Assembly (NCBI RefSeq): GCF_014646055.1
Contig: NZ_BMMS01000012.1
Coordinates: 124,001 to 188,000, forward strand
From: Wenjunlia tyrosinilytica
Lineage (GTDB): Bacteria; Actinomycetota; Actinomycetes; Streptomycetales; Streptomycetaceae
Direction: 5' to 3'
Length of the DNA: 64,000 bases
Shown: in pieces, positions 62,528 through 64,000 of the stretch
How the letters are laid out: every line of letters begins with the position of its first letter
How positions within the stretch are numbered: position 1 is the stretch's first letter
Notes under the pieces: model-generated
What the model saw: the letters and a program-made list of their open reading frames with translations, nothing else
Told to the model about the DNA's origin: nothing
Databases searched by the model: none
Made by a program: the position numbers and the translations under genes

Positions 62528-63319
62528 GTGAGCGCCCCCGACGACCAGACCCCCGACGACCGGCCGGGACCCCGACGCGAGTACCGGATCGAGGAGCTGG
62601 CCCGGGCAGCCGGGGTCAAGGTGCGCAATCTGCGCTACTACCAGGAGCGCGGGCTGCTGCCCCCGCCCCGCCGGGAGGGCCGGATCGCCTGGTACTCCCA
62701 GGCGCATCTGGCCCGCCTGCGGGTGATCACCGAGCTGCTGGAGCGCGGGCACACCCTGACCGGCATCGGTGAACTGCTGTCCGCGTGGGAGCAGGGCAGC
62801 GGGGTCGGTGAGCTGCTGGGCCTGGAACGGGCGATGACCGAGGCGTGGTCGCACGAGGAACCGGTGACACTGCCCACGCAGGAGATGCTGGCGATGTTCG
62901 GCGGCCGGGCGACCGAGGCCGACATCGCCCGGGCCGCCGCCCTCGGCCACCTCACGGTCGAGGGCGGCCGGGCCACGCACTTCAGCCGCCGCCTGCTCGA
63001 GGGGTCGGCGGCCCTGGTGCGTGAAGGGGTGCCGCTGGAAGCCGTGCTGGAGACCGCCGAGCGCCTGCGGGCGCATGTGGACGCGATGGCCGACCTCTTC
63101 GTGGGCCTGGTGCGCCATCACGTCCTGGGCGAACTCCCCCTGTCGGCTGAGCGGGCCCACGCTCTCGCGGGGGCGGTGGAGCGGCTGCGGCCGGTGGCCG
63201 GGGATGTCGCGTGCGCGGAGTTCTCCCGGTCGATGGAGCGGCGGGTACGGGCGGAGGTCGGCGGGCTGCTGAGCGCGTCCGGGCGGCGGACGGGTGATCA
63301 GGCACCGGCGAACGGGTGA
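62528..63319 (+). CDS. MerR-family regulator
   Basis: A 263-residue regulator. N-terminal helix-turn-helix YRIEELARAAGVKVRNLRYY followed by QERGLLPPPRREGRIAWYS, then a long helical effector region of the type found in large Streptomyces MerR proteins. GTG 62528 start. It is probably co-transcribed with the SDR gene. Confidence 0.92.
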   Translation: MSAPDDQTPDDRPGPRREYRIEELARAAGVKVRNLRYYQERGLLPPPRREGRIAWYSQAHLARLRVITELLERGHTLTGIGELLSAWEQGSGVGELLGLERAMTEAWSHEEPVTLPTQEMLAMFGGRATEADIARAAALGHLTVEGGRATHFSRRLLEGSAALVREGVPLEAVLETAERLRAHVDAMADLFVGLVRHHVLGELPLSAERAHALAGAVERLRPVAGDVACAEFSRSMERRVRAEVGGLLSASGRRTGDQAPANG

Positions 63320-63511
63320 CCGGGTGCCCATGACCGGGGCCGGTGCGGGGACAAGTACCGCGACCGCGACCGGGGCGCCCCGATCCGAGGGCGTCCCCGA
63401 GCGCGTTGTTACACGACCGATGTAGCCGCGGGGCCGCTCGATCCGTAGCGTCTCGCGGGGCGTTGAACACGCCCACCGTGTGCAGGACACGCTTCACGAC
63501 ATGGAGGACGC

Positions 63512-64000
63512 GTGCGCAACCGCAAACTCGTCAGATGGCTGCTGTCGGTCGTGCTGCTCATAGGGGCCCTCGGCGCCGGCGCGGCCGCTCCGGCCGTGGC
63601 CAGGCCGTCCCAGGAGGACATCCTCGCCAAGATCAAGGCCATCCCCGGGATGACGGTGATCAGTGAATCGCCCACGGACCCCGGCTACCGCTTCTTTCTG
63701 CTGAGCTACAAGCAGCCCATCGACCACCGCAAGCCCTGGAAGGGCACCTTCGAGCAGCGGCTGACCCTGCTGCACAAATCGCAGTCGCGGCCGATGGTGC
63801 TGCACACCAGCGGCTACAACGTGCGGACCGCCCCGTTCCGCTCCGAGCCCACGCAGCTGATCGACGGCAACCAGATCTCGGTCGAGCAGAGGTTCTTCAC
63901 CCCCTCGCGCCCCGCCGAGCCGGCCGACTGGTCGAAGCTGGACATCTGGCAGGCCGCCACCGACCACCACCGCCTGGTCAAGGCACTGAAGAAGATCTAC
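63512..64000 (+). CDS. S37-type secreted aminopeptidase, 5' part only
   Basis: The first 163 residues are visible. The start has a signal peptide: basic MRNRKLVRWLL, hydrophobic core VVLLIGALGAGAA, and a likely cleavage site near AVA-RP. The mature part (SYKQPIDHRKPWKGTFEQRL, SVEQRFFTPSRPAEPADW) matches the PS-10/S37 tripeptidyl aminopeptidases of Streptomyces. The catalytic Ser lies beyond the window. GGAGG precedes GTG 63512. Confidence 0.88.
   Translation, partial: MRNRKLVRWLLSVVLLIGALGAGAAAPAVARPSQEDILAKIKAIPGMTVISESPTDPGYRFFLLSYKQPIDHRKPWKGTFEQRLTLLHKSQSRPMVLHTSGYNVRTAPFRSEPTQLIDGNQISVEQRFFTPSRPAEPADWSKLDIWQAATDHHRLVKALKKIY

Overview
The window is high-GC actinobacterial DNA, almost certainly from Streptomyces or a close relative. 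Genes are tightly packed with strong GC3 bias, many starts overlap the previous stop as ATGA or GTGA, and the regulators are typical of the genus (SARP, ANTAR, DesK/NarL-type pairs, ROK, IclR). Gene calls rest on reading the six frames, recognised motifs, ribosome binding sites and overlaps; no database search was run.

Layout. (1) 1-6.4 kb: the end of a GH15 hydrolase, an aldehyde dehydrogenase, and an ectoine-type ABC importer (ehuBCD plus an ehuA broken by an internal deletion) with an IclR regulator. Repeated TCCATGG boxes lie in the divergent promoter. A tRNA-Lys(CTT) with a terminator follows. (2) 6.8-34.7 kb: a biosynthetic gene cluster. It combines an azole RiPP core (a 93-residue candidate precursor ending in a CCTC block, a fused E1-like/YcaO cyclodehydratase, a SagB-like dehydrogenase, and a stand-alone SpaB_C protein) with a lipid/polyketide arm. 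That arm has acyl-CoA carboxylase beta and epsilon subunits, a fatty acyl-AMP ligase, two acyl-CoA dehydrogenases, two ACPs, a KS-AT-ACP PKS whose AT lacks both catalytic residues, a KASIII-like enzyme lacking its His, an E2-like acyltransferase, a PPTase, an FAD monooxygenase, an alpha/beta hydrolase and a P450. Regulation is by a SARP, a DesK/NarL-type pair, and the remnant of a second SARP. (3) 34.7-35.6 kb: broken regulatory gene fragments that mark the right edge. (4) 35.6-64 kb: ordinary chromosomal genes. These include a LytS/LytTR pair with an acetate-type symporter, an MFS exporter, PhzF/LysR, TerD, an Rsm22-like methyltransferase, DUF2264, an ANTAR/STAS group, a phosphonate-type FAD oxidase/HAD pair with a GntR regulator, NagD-like HAD, ROK/Gfo-Idh, FAH, ArsR, SDR/MerR and the start of an S37-type peptidase.

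How the cluster may work (inference). FAAL activates a fatty acid onto an ACP, the two acyl-CoA dehydrogenases desaturate it, the PKS and KASIII-like enzymes extend or transfer it, and the E2-like acyltransferase, hydrolase, flavoprotein and P450 tailor it. In parallel the YcaO and SagB proteins convert Cys/Thr residues of the precursor to azoles. Heptamer repeats at an 11-bp period, like SARP boxes, precede the P450 gene, the left-hand ACP gene and, less clearly, the carboxylase gene. This suggests the two arms are co-regulated. Whether they make one hybrid lipo-azole product or two separate products cannot be decided from sequence. I do not recognise this combination as a described family.
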